Shown: positions 51,601-63,902, numbered from the stretch's first letter. The stretch: 64,000 bases of DNA from Carallia brachiata (GCA_021464245.1 JADCRB010000080.1:691860-755859), one strand, 5' to 3'. A program made the numbers and translations. The notes: generated from the sequence alone by a model not told the origin.

Positions 51601-54259
51601 GCCCTTGTGGGATAAAGATGCAAGATCTATACGGTTGAAGTAGAAGTTGGCACATAATATTTTATTGTTTGGATGTTGATTTTATATAGGGATGTACTTG
51701 ATCCAGATTATCTTTTAGTCTCTGGAATTGATACTTATGATAGATTATGCCAGTTTTGTCCATTATTTGGATCCAGAAAATTTTATCCACATTGTGATTT
51801 GGCTAATCTACTTCTTATTATTTTGCACTCAGTCCTCTTGTATTCTTCTCATCATCTGAATGACTGACTTTTGTTTGCTTTAGTGTTTTGATTTTAGTAA
51901 CTTTGTTGATATGAATTCAAGAAGACCTTCTTGGCGCTGCCCACATTGTAATCAGCATGTCTGCTATACTGATATCCGCGTTGATCAAAACGTGGTTAAG
52001 GTAAGTAGTTATGATGTTGGATCTACCAGTGGGAGCCATCGAAAATTCTACTTTACTGTTCCATTCATTCATAGCATTTTGGTCTGTTTGTCAGGTCTTG
52101 AGAGAAGTCGGAGACAATTTTACCTATGTAATTATGTCAGATGATGGGTCATGGAAGGCTGTCTTGGAAAGCGATGATGACGTTGATAGCCGATCCAAAA
52201 AGGTGTCTAATTGTGAGAAAGATGGTAATGTGGGACACACATTTACGACCCCCTCAACTGCCCTACCGAGTGTTCTTGACCTTACAGGAGATGAAGATAA
52301 GATGGATGCTGTGGCCATTAATGACATTGAAGAAACAAATGCTTTTCAAGCCGCTATTCAAGCTCAACCAATTGCTAGTAACGTAAATATGATATCTGAG
52401 AACAATCTTTCAAACACGAATCAGAATCTGCCTGTGCGACTGGACAGTGATAGTTGGTTTTCCCCTTCAACAACAACTGTTACTTCTGCTGCACTAAACA
52501 ATACTCCTGCGCTGATGACATCACCTGTAACAAGTGATGCTGTTTCCCCTTCTTTAAGTCGAGATATTGGAGGTATACGGAATTCAGTTCTCAACAATGA
52601 GCATGGGACAATGTTGCAAGTACCCAAACATGTAAACAAAACTCCAATAGCAATTCAAGCGCACCCAGCCCCATGTCAGATTGACAAAACTCCAACAGCA
52701 ATTCAAGCGCACCCAGCCCCATCTCAGATTGCAAATCATCAGCAAAGAGCAAGACCTGCTTTGGGCACTGCAGTGTCTACTGTGTCCAGCATTGCTCATC
52801 TCATCCCATCAATCGGAACCACTTTGAACGCTGCCACTAGTAATATGGGCAGGCAGCTGCCATCTCCTAGTTATACGAGTCTACATCAGGTATCACTTAT
52901 GGATTGATCTTTATTGCAGCATCATTCAACAGTAGAAGTTGGTTTAATTTTTGTACCTATCTGTATATAGCAAATAGTGTTGTGTATCTATGGGGTTGGA
53001 ACAGGTGACCCATTAGTAAGGGGTTCCTATCCAGGGAGGGGAGAGGGGACGAGAGGTGGGGGTGTACCATAAGGTGGGAAAGGGAAATAAAGCGAAACTA
53101 TTTGGAGCAACATGATAAATAATCAAAGCTTTGGCCTAACTGTGAGTTGTATGGTTTAGTACATTGCTCTAGAAGTTCTGTCATCTTATGTTTATATTTA
53201 TTTTGTTGGTGCTGATGTAATGATAAGGTTACACAATTGTGACTTGGAGGTCACAGGATTGAGTTGTAGCAGTAGGGCTGCATCTAGCCGACCCTTGTCA
53301 GTGTAAAATATGAAATATAATAAATCTTTAGGTGCTCGTTAGCTAGTCAGCTCTTCCAAGGTGCTTGAGAGAAATTTCTCATTTGTGTAATTGTTTTTTA
53401 TTTTATTCTTTTTATTGTTCCTTTTGTTTTTAAATGTGAGTCTTAGTATAATGATAAGGTTGGAACTCCATCAGCGACCTCTTTGTGAAAACCAAGGTAA
53501 GTACATTAACCATTTCTTAGAACCTGTAGTGTGACAACATTGTGTACTGCCTCATTATTATTATTATTATTATTGTTTCAAGGCTTCCAATTTTTGCTTC
53601 AATTAATTATTTTCTTTCAGAGCTGGAATGAATTGTTTGTACCCCATTGGTTACTTCCACAACAGGTTGCTGGCCGACCGACCTCAGGTCAACTCCTAGG
53701 TGGATTGCGAGCTGGATCTCAGAATTTAAACCAGCAGCACGCTTTTCATCCATCGCAAATCAGGAGTCAGTCACCCACAATTTGGTCATCTTCACCTCTG
53801 CCGAGAACTCAGGCTCAGGAACCACAAGTTGGGGTTGGGAATGCAGTAAGCACTCCAAATAGCTGGAATGCTATGTTCCTTGCTGCCCAGCAGTTAAACC
53901 AGATTGCTAGACAGCCGCTATCTGTGCCAGTTCAATTTCCAACATCCAGACCACACTCATTAAATGCTAATTTGGTCACGACACCAGCAATGGAGCAGAG
54001 GGGGAATGTTGGCAGTCAAGTGCAAGCAGTTTCTGGCACTGGTGGTTCAGAGTTGACATCAGAATATAGTTGGAGACCAACAGGCAGAATGCGTGGAAGT
54101 CTGTCAGGACGACCTGTACCTGTGGCTCTTAGGGATCGGATAATTCAGCCAACTCGGCCATCCCAGCAAGTAGCAGCTTCAGGGCCACCATCAAATGTCA
54201 CCTCCCAGCCATCCAGTGGGGCGTTTCTTCCTCAGACACAAAATGGTAATATCAACTAA
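45696..54259 (+). CDS. PIAL2: PIAL-type SP-RING E3/E4 SUMO-protein ligase
   Basis: Sixteen exons, 841 residues: 45696-45853, 46402-46471, 46863-46928, 47450-47515, 47605-47687, 48772-48823, 49669-49740, 50203-50270, 50354-50402, 50507-50591, 50677-50778, 50881-50932, 51407-51458, 51884-52000, 52095-52889, 53621-54259. Phases all agree. The SP-RING runs from exon 12 into exon 14: CPISYTRIKTPVKGRSCKHL, CFDFSNFVDM, CPHCNQHVCYTDIRVD. The upstream part (PADFFELCLSLARCIDFSVA ... WDGQERIRLFVAEV) is the conserved PIAL N-terminal region. VLDLTGDED in exon 15 is a SUMO-interacting motif. The tail is Gln/Pro/Ser-rich. Known PIAL1/2 proteins extend SUMO chains in the nucleus and help transcriptional silencing. 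The exon 16 acceptor could instead be the CAACAG at 53666. PIAL1 and PIAL2 cannot be told apart here. Confidence 0.92.
49017..49651 (-). mobile_element. TRIM-type miniature LTR retrotransposon
   Basis: Complete 635-bp element in intron 6 of the PIAL gene, in antisense orientation. LTRs are 49017-49257 (3', 241 bp) and 49429-49651 (5', 223 bp), starting TGTTGGAGTG on the minus strand. A 171-bp internal part has the primer binding site TGGTATCAGAGCCC (minus, 49415-49428) and the polypurine tract GTGAAGGGGCG (49258-49268). A perfect 5-bp target duplication CTTTA flanks it (49012-49016, 49652-49656). It has no coding capacity. The 18-bp length difference is an extra ACTTAAACRGGCCCAA-type unit in the 3' LTR. 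Confidence 0.95.
52638..52733 (+). repeat. 48-bp coding tandem repeat in PIAL exon 15
   Basis: Two adjacent 48-bp units (52638-52685, 52686-52733) differing at three positions. Each encodes a 16-residue repeat around TPxAIQAHPAPxQI. The repeat keeps the reading frame. Confidence 0.93.
53212..53305 (+). mobile_element. Decayed Au-like SINE fragment
   Basis: In intron 15 of the PIAL gene. ATGATAAGGTTACACAATTG, then GACTTGGAGGTCACAGGATT (B-box region) and AGGGCTGCATCTAGCCGACC follow the order of the plant Au SINE, which has AAGGTTGC, GGTCACGGGTTCGAG and GGTAAGGCTGC blocks. A second 5' fragment with ATAATGATAAGGTTGGAACT is at about 53445-53500. I judged this from memory of the family consensus. 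Confidence 0.6.
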
Positions 54260-55060
54260 CCTGGTCGTGCTCGGAAGCTTGGCATCAGTTTCACAATTGT
54301 GTTAATTATGATGCCGTTAGAGGTCATGATGGTGCTGTATAGAGTACATATATGGAACGCCAAAGTTTTACAGGAGCCGGTGCTCTTGGAAACTAACCTC
54401 CTAGGTTTTAAGGGTGCCTCGTTCTGTTCTTTATTATTCCTAATGTATATAAGCTTAGAAATAAGTCAATATTTAAAGGGTTGAAGGTTGTATTTTCTTG
54501 TCGCTCAATTCTAAGCTTCTCAGGCACTACATTTGAAGAAATATTACAAACGAAATCATTGCACTTGTATTTTATTGTTTATTTATTAGAAAAAAAAAAT
54601 TTGATGATTTTAATTAAGTAATTTTAAAATAACTATAAAATAACGTAAATTATTTAACAATTAAGTTTATAAAAAAATAAAAAATAAATAAATTATTATA
54701 TTCATTAAAATTGATTGTTACTATTTATTTAAAATCACTGAATATCATTCTAACAAGAAACGTTCTTTCGTGGGAGCTTAGCTTCTTATAGGGCATTTGA
54801 CCGTCAAATTTAAGTTCCATCATAAAAAATTCTAAAGAAACGTTCTTTAGTTACTCTAATGGCTGTTTTTCATATTATCCCAATTTTGATCTCAATGATA
54901 AACAAATATTGCTTAACTGCATCAAAAAATACAAATATATATCCTTCTTCTAACGGAGAAACAACAAAAAGCTCTAGAGGTGAAAAGGAAAGAAACGGCA
55001 ACTTTCAAACGACGAACTACAATATTGCATTTCACAATATGACATGGCCGGGCCGGCGAA
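54260..55060. other. Convergent 3' flanks of PIAL and SGT1, no gene seen
   Basis: Should contain the 3' UTRs of both genes. AT-rich in the middle. The open frame at 54859-55218 runs antisense over the last SGT1 exon and is a shadow. Confidence 0.5.
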
Positions 55061-58000
55061 TCAATACTCCCATTTCCTCATTTCCATACCATCCGGGGCA
55101 CTTCCTTCCACCTTCTTTGCCCCCACTTCTTTCCAGTCAGTTGAAAGAACCGTCCCATTTGACTCAACCTGTAAGATGCCAATGCGAATTGAGATCCGGT
55201 ATCATCTCCAACTGTTGAAACATACAAGTCCAAAATATTTTTCCCTTTTTCACTAGAATGATTAGTAAACCTTTTAACAACAATGTAGCATGAGATGAGT
55301 CACTATGACAAGGCAAAAATACTACTGCTAAACATTTAGCAGGTACGAAGGCAACTACTAGTTGTTTCAAAACTTACGAAAGATTTGGTCATAGCCCTTC
55401 TCATGTCCTCGTCTGCACTCTGGTAGATGTCGCGGAATAGCTTGTTCAATCCTGCATCGCCATCCAACTTCTCGTCCTTTTCCTGAGAGCCAGACCATTG
55501 TGGCTTTACTGGTCAATTAACGAGTGAGAAGACAGATTGCTAACACTAAATGGATTATTGTTGGCCATACCTCCTTCTTCATTTGCGCTTCCAATTTATC
55601 CCAATCTTTTGATCTTGTTTTTGAAGATGGATATGCAGGCGTTTCAGATCTAACTACAAATTGTCACCAAAGAGAAAACCAATCAGTAAGCTACTTCGTA
55701 ACGTTGAAGAGAGCTGAATAAAGGAACATTTCTTGCTGTGCTGTGGATTTCTGTACAACAACGTAAGTTCCCACATAAGTTCTTTGTACTTAACACTATG
55801 CCACTTATAACTAATTCACCCAAAACGATGAATGCAGTGATGATGAGTAAATCTGCAAAGCAAGACAAGATTCTAAGAGCATTTGGCCTACCTGGTGGCA
55901 CATAAAGTTTCTGGGGAACTATAAGTTCCTTGGTATATTCAAGAGAATTCCAGCTAATAACTTCAGCCTTTGCAAGGCGGATTTCAATCTTAGTTGACAA
56001 CACTTGGTATCTGCATTTATCAGGTACTATCTGTTTCTCAAAAACAAACAAAAATAGTCATTTCAAAACCTAAAATTGCAATGTAAATGTCCGTGGCTGA
56101 TAACAGGTACTGCTGCATTTGTCAGGTACAAAATAACCTACTACTGTCCGGCCATATGCTATTCCCCCAAAAGACACAAATGACCATTCATGAAAAAACA
56201 TCAAAACCGAATGGGTCTAGGTAGGAAGAAAAGAGAATATATGAAAACTTCTCGCCATACTTTCCCAAACAATCGGGGTTGAAAATGAAAGGCATCTTCA
56301 CCAGTGGCATCAATAGTAACACTAAGCTGCAAGATAAGAGCTACGCATCAGCAACATTGATCAATAAAATTAATCAGGTAAAATCATATGATAAAGGAAA
56401 TTCTAGAAGATAAACATACAATTTGTTCACCAAAATCAACAGTGACATTCTTTTCTGGTATGCCCTTTGCAAAAATTGTTACCACTACCTCCTCTGGCTT
56501 TTGATAGTATTCATGTCTGTCGAGATTATCAATGTCAAAATGAAAATTAGAACGATCATTGATGCCTCTGGAGACCTTTGACACTGGCATTGACAGTAAT
56601 ATACTGCCAATAAAGATATCAAAATCAAATGCACGGATTATACATGCCAAATGCATATAGTTTGATGCCAACACTACGGAAGACCAAGAAAATAAAGGGA
56701 GAAGAGACTTTAAGAGAGAAAACAATCACAACCTGTATTTTGGTTTAGTTGCATTTATCTGCTGGGTAACAACAGATCCAATTGTAGCACTTGCTGGAGC
56801 ATTTGATGTCAAAGGTTGAGTTGCATCATTGGACTCCTCTAAGAAACACCGAAAAAAAAAAAAAAAAAGCTTCAATTTTGGATGCGTCATAAATATTGAC
56901 AAATGTGTCAGACACAATTTAATAAGAGTAATGATAGAATGTACGAAGCAATCCTACCAATTCGTCCCAACAGGCTTTTTTTGTAATTGAAAAAAAAAAA
57001 ACTAAAAACTAAAAACGGCAAAACGTGGCTTGTCTTAAAACAAAAAAAATAAAAAATAAAAAACCCCAAAACTACAAAGTCAGGATGAGTTGGTACACTT
57101 ATTCGTGCGTGGTATCATTGCTCATTTAATAAAAAGTAAAAATTAAGTAGAACAATAATTATCACTGTCAGGCAAGACATGCACAGACCTGCAATCCGCC
57201 GATCACATTCTCCAATTAACTTGGCAAATCTTTCATCACCTTCAGCTAAAGAAGCTCCCTTTTCAAGGGCTGCCTTAGCTGTCTGATATTCTTCAAGCTC
57301 AATACAGGCAACTCTGCATGACATGAAACCAATCAATCAATTATACAAGTTACTCTCTGTACTTGTTATTATTACAATGGGAAAATGCAATTCCAATCAT
57401 AAAACGCATACAGCTTAAAACGAAGCACCAACAAAACTGTAAGGCGGATGAACATGAAAACAAAAAACAGAATAAGGTAAACCAAATTCAGATTCATACA
57501 AGTATAAAAACCATGATATTAATTGAAAACAGAAGAGGGTGCTAATTAAACAGTCCCGACAAAAATTTAAAAATTTCCTAAGCTAACAAAGGAAACAAAG
57601 AAAAAAAAAAAAAAACCAAACATACAAAGACAACACAGTCAACTAACATCAAAAAGTAAACAAAAACAGACAGTAATTTATACCCTTTACGCAAATACGC
57701 CTTGACAGCGGAAGGATCCAATTCAATTGCTTTGTTAGCATCAGCAACAGCTTCTGTTCAATTAATGCAACCATCCAAAGTTAATTAATTCCAATAAAAT
57801 TTCAACCTTTATATATATATATGAAAACAAAAACAAAACCCAATAATAAAAACAATAATTCTGTTTAGAATTATTGTTTTTTTTTTTGGTTGTAAATATA
57901 AGAAAAAGAAAGAGTAGTTAGTTACCGGTGAAGTTGAGGAGTTTGATGTTGGCCTGAGCACGGTCGGCGAAGTAATCGGAGACGGTGGGGTTAAAGTCGA

Positions 58001-58094
58001 TGGCTTTAGAGTAGAAATCAACGGCCAACTTGAAATCGTCGTCCAAAAACGCTTCCTTTGCCTTCGCCGCGAACTCCTCCTCCTCCTTCCCCAT
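55061..58094 (-). CDS. SGT1: SGT1 co-chaperone (suppressor of G2 allele of skp1)
   Basis: Ten exons, 355 residues: 57926-58094, 57684-57753, 57189-57313, 56733-56838, 56420-56516, 56261-56326, 55892-56030, 55571-55653, 55378-55482, 55061-55168. All phases agree. Domains: TPR at residues about 1-115 (FADRAQANIKLLNFTEAVAD, YLRKGVACIELEEYQTAKAA), a variable linker about 122-156, the CS domain about 157-245 (HEYYQKPEEVVVTIFAKGIP, VTVDFGEQILSVTID, KIEIRLAKAE), and the SGS domain about 265-355 (YPSSKTRSKDWDKLEAQ, DIYQSADEDMRRAMTKSF, STDWKEVG, ending MEMRKWEY). SGT1 works with HSP90 and RAR1 to stabilise NLR immune receptors and also binds SKP1 of SCF ubiquitin ligases; the length and layout are normal for a plant SGT1. 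The ATG at 58094 gives MGKEEEEFAAKAKEAF, a usual start. It is convergent with PIAL. Confidence 0.96.
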
Positions 58095-58121
58095 TCTTCA
58101 ATCAAATCTTTCTTTGTTTAA

Positions 58122-58126
<5 letters not shown>

Positions 58127-58149
<23 letters not shown>
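58127..58149. repeat. (CT)n microsatellite in the SGT1 leader
   Basis: About 11 CT units (GA on the coding strand) some 33-55 bp upstream of the SGT1 start codon. GA-rich leaders are common in plant genes. An (AT)n run follows at about 58253-58274. Confidence 0.9.
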
Positions 58150-58152
<3 letters not shown>

Positions 58153-61100
58153 AGACCACACCAAGAAGACCTCCAGAGACTTCTGACTTCCTCGTCAAAA
58201 GGGGCCGAGACAAAAAGAAAGAAGGAACCTACCCACGAATTTCTAATTGTTCATATATATATATATATATATATTAAAAAAACTAATTTATTTTCAATAT
58301 TTTTACTAATATTAACAAAAAAATTTGAGGGGACACAATTTTTTTTGAATTATTATTTATATTTGTAAATAATTTGCCAATACGTTAAATTAATAATTTT
58401 TTAAAAAAGATTTAATTAATACATGGCTTATATTCTACTTATATATTAAATACAAAGTTAAAAATAAAATTATGATGTAATTATTTTTAATCAATAATAA
58501 ATAATAATATAAGATCATGATCAAATGTTAAGAAAGATTCTTAATCAAAATTAAGTTAATGTCAAATACTGAAACTTATTATTTGGAAGCTATAATATGT
58601 AAATTAATCAAATGTTAATTCTAATTGTAATGAAGTTTTCATAATTATAAAATATTTTAATATTTTTAAATTTTAACTTTATTCAAATACTAAAAAAAAT
58701 TGTAAATTAACTACTAACTTAAGGTCGAGATGCCAAAAATTATGGGAGTCCACGTGAATCCTTTGCTCTTTGGTAATAGTAATGTGGAGTTGTAAAAAAT
58801 TAATATTATAACAAAATTAACTAATAATACAATACAAAAGCCAAGAAATAATAAAGAAAAATACAAAAAGTAAAGCATAGACTAAGAATATTTTTACTTT
58901 TATTATTTGAGGTTGTGTAAAAGTGAATCGTCCTTACTTGGATCTCTCTTATCTGAAATTGCAACTCTTCATTGTTAATTAACCTGCATCAGGCAAAAAA
59001 ATCAAATAACAAAGTAATAATAAAAATTTTAAAAAAAAAACTAAACTTACAGATTTTAATTAGTTGGGGGAAGTAATTTTAGATAGTAAAAAAAATTTAT
59101 CAAAAAAAAGAAAAAAAAAGATAGTACTAAATCAACTTGATTAGGTTGATTTTGTTCAACAAAACAAAAAAAAAATGCATCCAATGGCTACCATAGATCA
59201 ATTTTGCGTTTCGTTGTTACATGGATGCTCTTGATCTCAACAAAAAATTTCTATCCGCTGATTGCCTAATACCAATCCAATCAAATCTCTGTCTCAAATT
59301 TAACCCATAATATTGAATTCAACCTATAAAAGTAAAACGGCAACCAAAAGCAATAAATTAAGAATAAAAAGAAATAAAAAAATTCGGTTCATAAAAAAGA
59401 TTGAAAAGAGTACAATTGGATTAAAAAAAGAGAGAATTTAACTCATCAAATTAATTTATACGAAAAAAAAGAGGAAAATAACCACACAAAAGTAATTGAA
59501 TTCACTGAATTCAGTTAATCAAAAGTTATCGTATATATTTATGAGAGAAGCCAAAGAATACGACACAAATAAAAATCTAAGAAAAAGAGTAATTATTTTG
59601 TAGGAAATACGACATATCTATGAGAGAAGTAGATATGAGCAAAGCAGTAGATTCAAGAAAATAATGTAAATAAAAAATATTGATGCGTTTTTATAATATG
59701 AAAATGAATGTTAATATTGAAACTAAAATTTTAATTTTAATAAAATATTAAAAAAGATTATATTTATTAAAATCTTAGTTCTATCAGAACACTAATAAAG
59801 ATTATAATTATTGAGAATTTATTAAATTAAAAAAATTTAAAATTTAGAAATTAAGTTTTTGAGAATCTAAGTACCAAAAACTGTCACGTAAAATATTTTC
59901 TAAATTTCTATTATTATATTTTATATATGATATAAAATAACATGAGTAATTAAATAGTTGAATTTGAGAAAACAAAATATAGGAAATGTTAGATGTTGTT
60001 GGATGGTTTGCATGTCTATATGTATCATAATAAAAATGAGTTACATAATCTAATCCTTTTATAAAATATCAATAAATTTAATTTAAATTCTAAAATGGTT
60101 GATTATTAAATTCCAATTCCAGCCAATCACTTTTAAGTGAAATCCAAGCCTTCCAAATTAATTAAAATAATTAATTATTATGGTCAACAATTCAAATTAA
60201 ATTAATTTCACATAATTATGTTTTCTACAATTCAAATTAATTATAAAAACATATTTAACTTGATCGATCGTTATTAGTCCAGATTTTCGAATTTTGTCGT
60301 TCCTTTCCTCATAGTTACAATATTTGAAGTTTTTGCACCCCCAACTCGACCGATGTGTCGGGTTAAGCTTCTAATCTTAATATTTTTTTTTTTTTTATCT
60401 TAAAAAAGCTGTAGTACAGTTGATAGGAGAGGAAGAGATGAGAATAATAGGTTTGGGGTTCGAACCCCGGACCTGGTGGTTGGAGGGTTTACTCACTGCA
60501 GTCAGTATATTTATTTATGGACTTCTTAATGCAATAATGATTTGGATTCATCCAAATGCAATATTATTTGGTACCCTGAACATTACAAGGAAAATATTGG
60601 ACATGCAGCAGGTACATTTGGACACAAATGTATAGAAGGGAGGTACCGAACAGACTCACCTCTTAATATTACGCAAATTTTACATTTAGTCCTACTACAC
60701 GGATTGGCAGACGTTCAATCCTGACAGTGGTTGAGTTGTTCTATTTATTAAACTTATATTAACATTCTTTATTATCTCAAACCCCCAAAAGACCGAATCC
60801 ACACTTAGGTAATGTATATTTCCTGAATTAAAAATAAAAGAGATTATATTTTAAAAAATTAATAATTTCTTTTAACTAGCTCGAAATTGGCTTACGGGCC
60901 CTGTCAAGTGTGGCTCAGGCGCAAATGTCATGCTTTTTTATGAGGTCCTAAAATGATGAACAGTAGCCGGTCCATTAACCTTGAATTCAAGTGGTGGAAA
61001 TGAAATATGTGATTTACGAGAATGTATAAAGTTATTTATATTGTATAGCTTTTGATTTGACAAAAGAAAAAAAAAACAATAATAATCAATGAACCAGCCC

Positions 61101-62335
61101 ATTGTGAGTATGCAGCTACTAGGTGTGTGACCCATTTGGGTATACACTCTTCGGTAAAAATAGTTTGCGTAGTGAAACATAGATAATGTGCACAGTGAAA
61201 CAGATGATCTTCCTGAGTGATATGTGAGAGGTATTATTCATATTTTTTTATTTTGTTAAAAAAAAAATCAAATCTTAGAAAACACTTGGTCTATCTCAAG
61301 ACTGCGATTCTTAGTATTATTGTCATTATTCATTTACAATTGGGTTAGGGGATTCGTGCCTCTAACTTTGCCCTAGGAAAATAGATCACTTGCACGTAAT
61401 GTTATAGATACGAAAGTTAGTCAAGAGTTGTTTCGTTGTTCTAAGTTATTTCAGTGAACTTTTATCTATCCTTCAACCATAATAGAGAGACGGCCTAGCG
61501 TAACAAAAAAAATTACCCCATGATTGATTATTTGAATTTTCAACTTCAAATAATCATATGAGCATCATGAGTTTTATCGGACATAAAGAAAGCCTTCTCA
61601 TGCGTGTGGTCTATAATTCAATGAACACTCTTGCCGGACAAAAAGAGAAGAAATTAAATTTTACAATAATTGCTGGAATTGGAATACAACGTTCTTAATT
61701 TGCATACAGTTTTCTCCATAAAAAGCAAAATTCTACCTCCAGTCTGCCATCCTTGAAACCATCTCTATAATTTTTCATGGACTATACACAACTGAAGTCA
61801 CAAAACACAAATTGGCACATTTACGTAAAGAAGATACATTTTAATTAAACTGTTCTGGTCATGAGAATGCGTAACTTTTTATTGATTAGCAAGTGATAAG
61901 GACTAAATTGAGTCTGTTGGATCTTAAAGTTCTGCTCTTCTTTTATCTTTCTTCCACGAGCTTATATGAGACTCAACACTTTCTAACTGAACTAACAAAA
62001 CCCAATCATTACTGCTTACAAGTCTCTCAGTCTCTATTATTAAAACTCAAATAAAGAGTAGAACTCGTCAAGCAGATGCACCTCTAAACTCTATGCATAG
62101 AAAGAGGACTCTTGCTCTCCACATAGCAAGTCTTACGGACTCTTGTCGAGTCCTCTCGCTTTACACTCTCATAGCTGCTAAGCCTCTATATTATATCGGA
62201 GTGCTAATGTCGAGTTCTGACACAGTACTCTTGGTCGTACTTATGTCTCGCAGGTGTTATATTCGTTTGATCTCAACCCAGTCCCACCAAGATGATTTGC
62301 AGGAGAAAGGGTTAACGATCAATTAAGACGCAAAA
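58150..62335. other. Intergenic region between SGT1 and WRKY, no gene seen
   Basis: About 4.2 kb, very AT-rich up to 60.3 kb, then more mixed. It holds a possible SINE at 60409-60540. The stretch 61900-62330 is less AT-rich and rich in CTC/GAG motifs, but no domain or repeat ends were found. The WRKY 3' UTR should begin just below 62336. Confidence 0.5.
60409..60540 (+). mobile_element. Possible tRNA-derived SINE
   Basis: GTAGTACAGTTGATAGGAGA resembles a degenerate A-box region, and GGGGTTCGAACCCC about 35 bp on is a good B-box. It does not fold as a tRNA. The right end and target duplications were not resolved. Confidence 0.35.
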
Positions 62336-63628
62336 TTATCTAAAGTCAAAAAGGAGCCCTTCGAAATCGTCTAAGCTTGGGAACAATTCATCAGCAAATA
62401 TCAAACTTGGCATAACATTAGAATTACCACTCGTGCTATCCTCCAAGATCTGTTGCACTTCCTGACCAGTCTCAATGCTCACTGGTTGCACAACCTCATG
62501 TTCAGTGGAAGCCACTGAAGGGATTTGTGGAGAGGGAACAGCAGTATCTCTGATCATTGGCACTTTGGTTCGGGTGGTGCCAGCAAGTGCACTTCTGCGA
62601 GTGGGATGAGAGTGGCTATGCTCGGCTGTGTAGGTTACAATGAACATCGATGGATCTGAACTGCTTCTCTCAACCTGTTTTCTTGCCAGGCAACCTTTTA
62701 AACTGCTACATCTGTAGTAGCTCCTGTTTGTTGTTTGCCAAATTGCAAGAGACTAAATTAGTTTAATTAGCACCCCAGAAAAGAGTTCCAAGTATTATAT
62801 TTTATTTCCACTTCTGGTTTATAATTAATTGAAAATTAAGGAAAAAATAGCATTATAACTCGAACCCATCACCACGGGTCATAAAGTAACATGTCCGTCA
62901 CACTAAGATTCGTCTTTTTTTTTTTTCTAATTGATCAAAATAAAAGATAGAATTTATGTTTAAAGAGAGATTATCACCTTGGATAAGGAGATCCTTTGAC
63001 AGGTTTCTGTCCATATTTGCGCCAAGCCCACATATCATTTGAGAGACCATCTGCTACCACATGGTGAACCACCCTTTTGCATTGATTTCTCCTACTGAAA
63101 GAATCACAAACACAAAACAACATCAGCATCTAGAAAATTAAAAGAAATTTTATTTAAAAGAAAAAGGAAACTGAAATTCACTTACCCTCTTTTCGATTTG
63201 GGTGCCTGAATAGTAGCTTTACCAGTAGTATTATTACTACGATCACTAACAGCAACATCAGAAATGGGCTGCTTTTTACTTTCTTTTTTGGGCTTTTTCA
63301 CCTCTTCAGGAGCAGATATGGAGGTAGCCAGCTGGGTAGTAGTCAGCATGCTCTGTGGAGAAAGGGGTGGTCTTTGGTGCTGCAGCTGTCCGGAGCAGAA
63401 TGGCCTGTTGTAAATTCCTTCAAACCAATCAAAATCTGGGGCTGTGGTCTCCAAGAAATCTGATGGGAAATTCAAAAGCTGATCATCTTGAAGATGATGA
63501 TGATGATGATCACCAAACCACAAAGGATCAAACAGATCAGGTGGGTTTTCCATGATGCCTGCAAAGGCTGAACTGCTGCATGATCCTCTCGCCACTACAG
63601 CTTGCAGATCCCAATCCAAATTCTCCAT
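62336..63628 (-). CDS. WRKY transcription factor, group IIe (WRKY22/29-like)
   Basis: Three exons, 63186-63628, 62978-63091 and 62723-62336, encode 314 residues. The ATG at 63628 starts [12 protein letters not shown], a usual opening in this subgroup. The WRKY domain spans residues about 150-225, with WRKYGQK at 171-177 and zinc ligands C191, C197, H221 and H223 (C-x5-C-x23-H-x-H), which is the group II pattern. The [20 protein letters not shown] lead-in and [13 protein letters not shown]...[11 protein letters not shown] are those of group IIe. The intron inside the domain, splitting the PYPR Arg codon, is also typical. The N-terminus has a His run (DHHHHHL) and acidic-aromatic stretches; the tail [14 protein letters not shown] resembles an activation motif. 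WRKY22/29 act downstream of MAP kinases in pattern-triggered immunity; the same role here is inferred. Confidence 0.95.
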
Positions 63629-63748
63629 GCAAGCGAAGTCACTCACCTTCTCTAATTAAACTCACACAAAAAGAAAAGAGAGATTGAGAGAAAGGCGCTG
63701 ACTTTAGAGCTTTTAATCTTGATCATACTAACAGGGGCAAACTTTGCA

Positions 63749-63761
63749 TTATATATATAGA
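63749..63761 (-). promoter_or_regulatory. TATA-box of the WRKY gene
   Basis: The minus strand reads CTATATATATAAT about 120-130 bp upstream of the ATG at 63628, a plausible core promoter position. Confidence 0.5.
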
Positions 63762-63881
63762 GATATACATGTAAGAATGACGAAATTGGAGGAGATTTCC
63801 GGAATGCTGCTGTGGCTGCTGCTAGCTGCCTTGTCTCACCTTTTCTACTTTTAACTAACATGTTTTCGCGTTTCCATCTAG

Positions 63882-63902
63882 TTGACTTCATCAAAAAGTC
63901 AA
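63882..63902 (-). promoter_or_regulatory. Paired inverted W-boxes upstream of the WRKY gene
   Basis: TTGAC occurs on the plus strand at 63882-63886 and on the minus strand at 63898-63902, 11 bp apart, about 255-275 bp upstream of the start codon. WRKY factors bind TTGAC cores, and immune WRKY genes are often auto- or cross-regulated through clustered W-boxes. Binding here is inferred from sequence only. Confidence 0.55.

Noticed and set aside
52638..52733. Repeat units considered as a CRISPR-like array
   Set aside because: Two adjacent units without spacers inside a plant coding exon; it is a coding tandem duplication.
54859..55218. 119-codon plus-strand frame
   Set aside because: Antisense over the last SGT1 exon and its 3' UTR, with no domain.
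61900..62330. CTC/GAG-rich stretch considered as a solo LTR
   Set aside because: No matching second copy, no clear TG...CA ends with a target duplication, and no PBS or PPT nearby.
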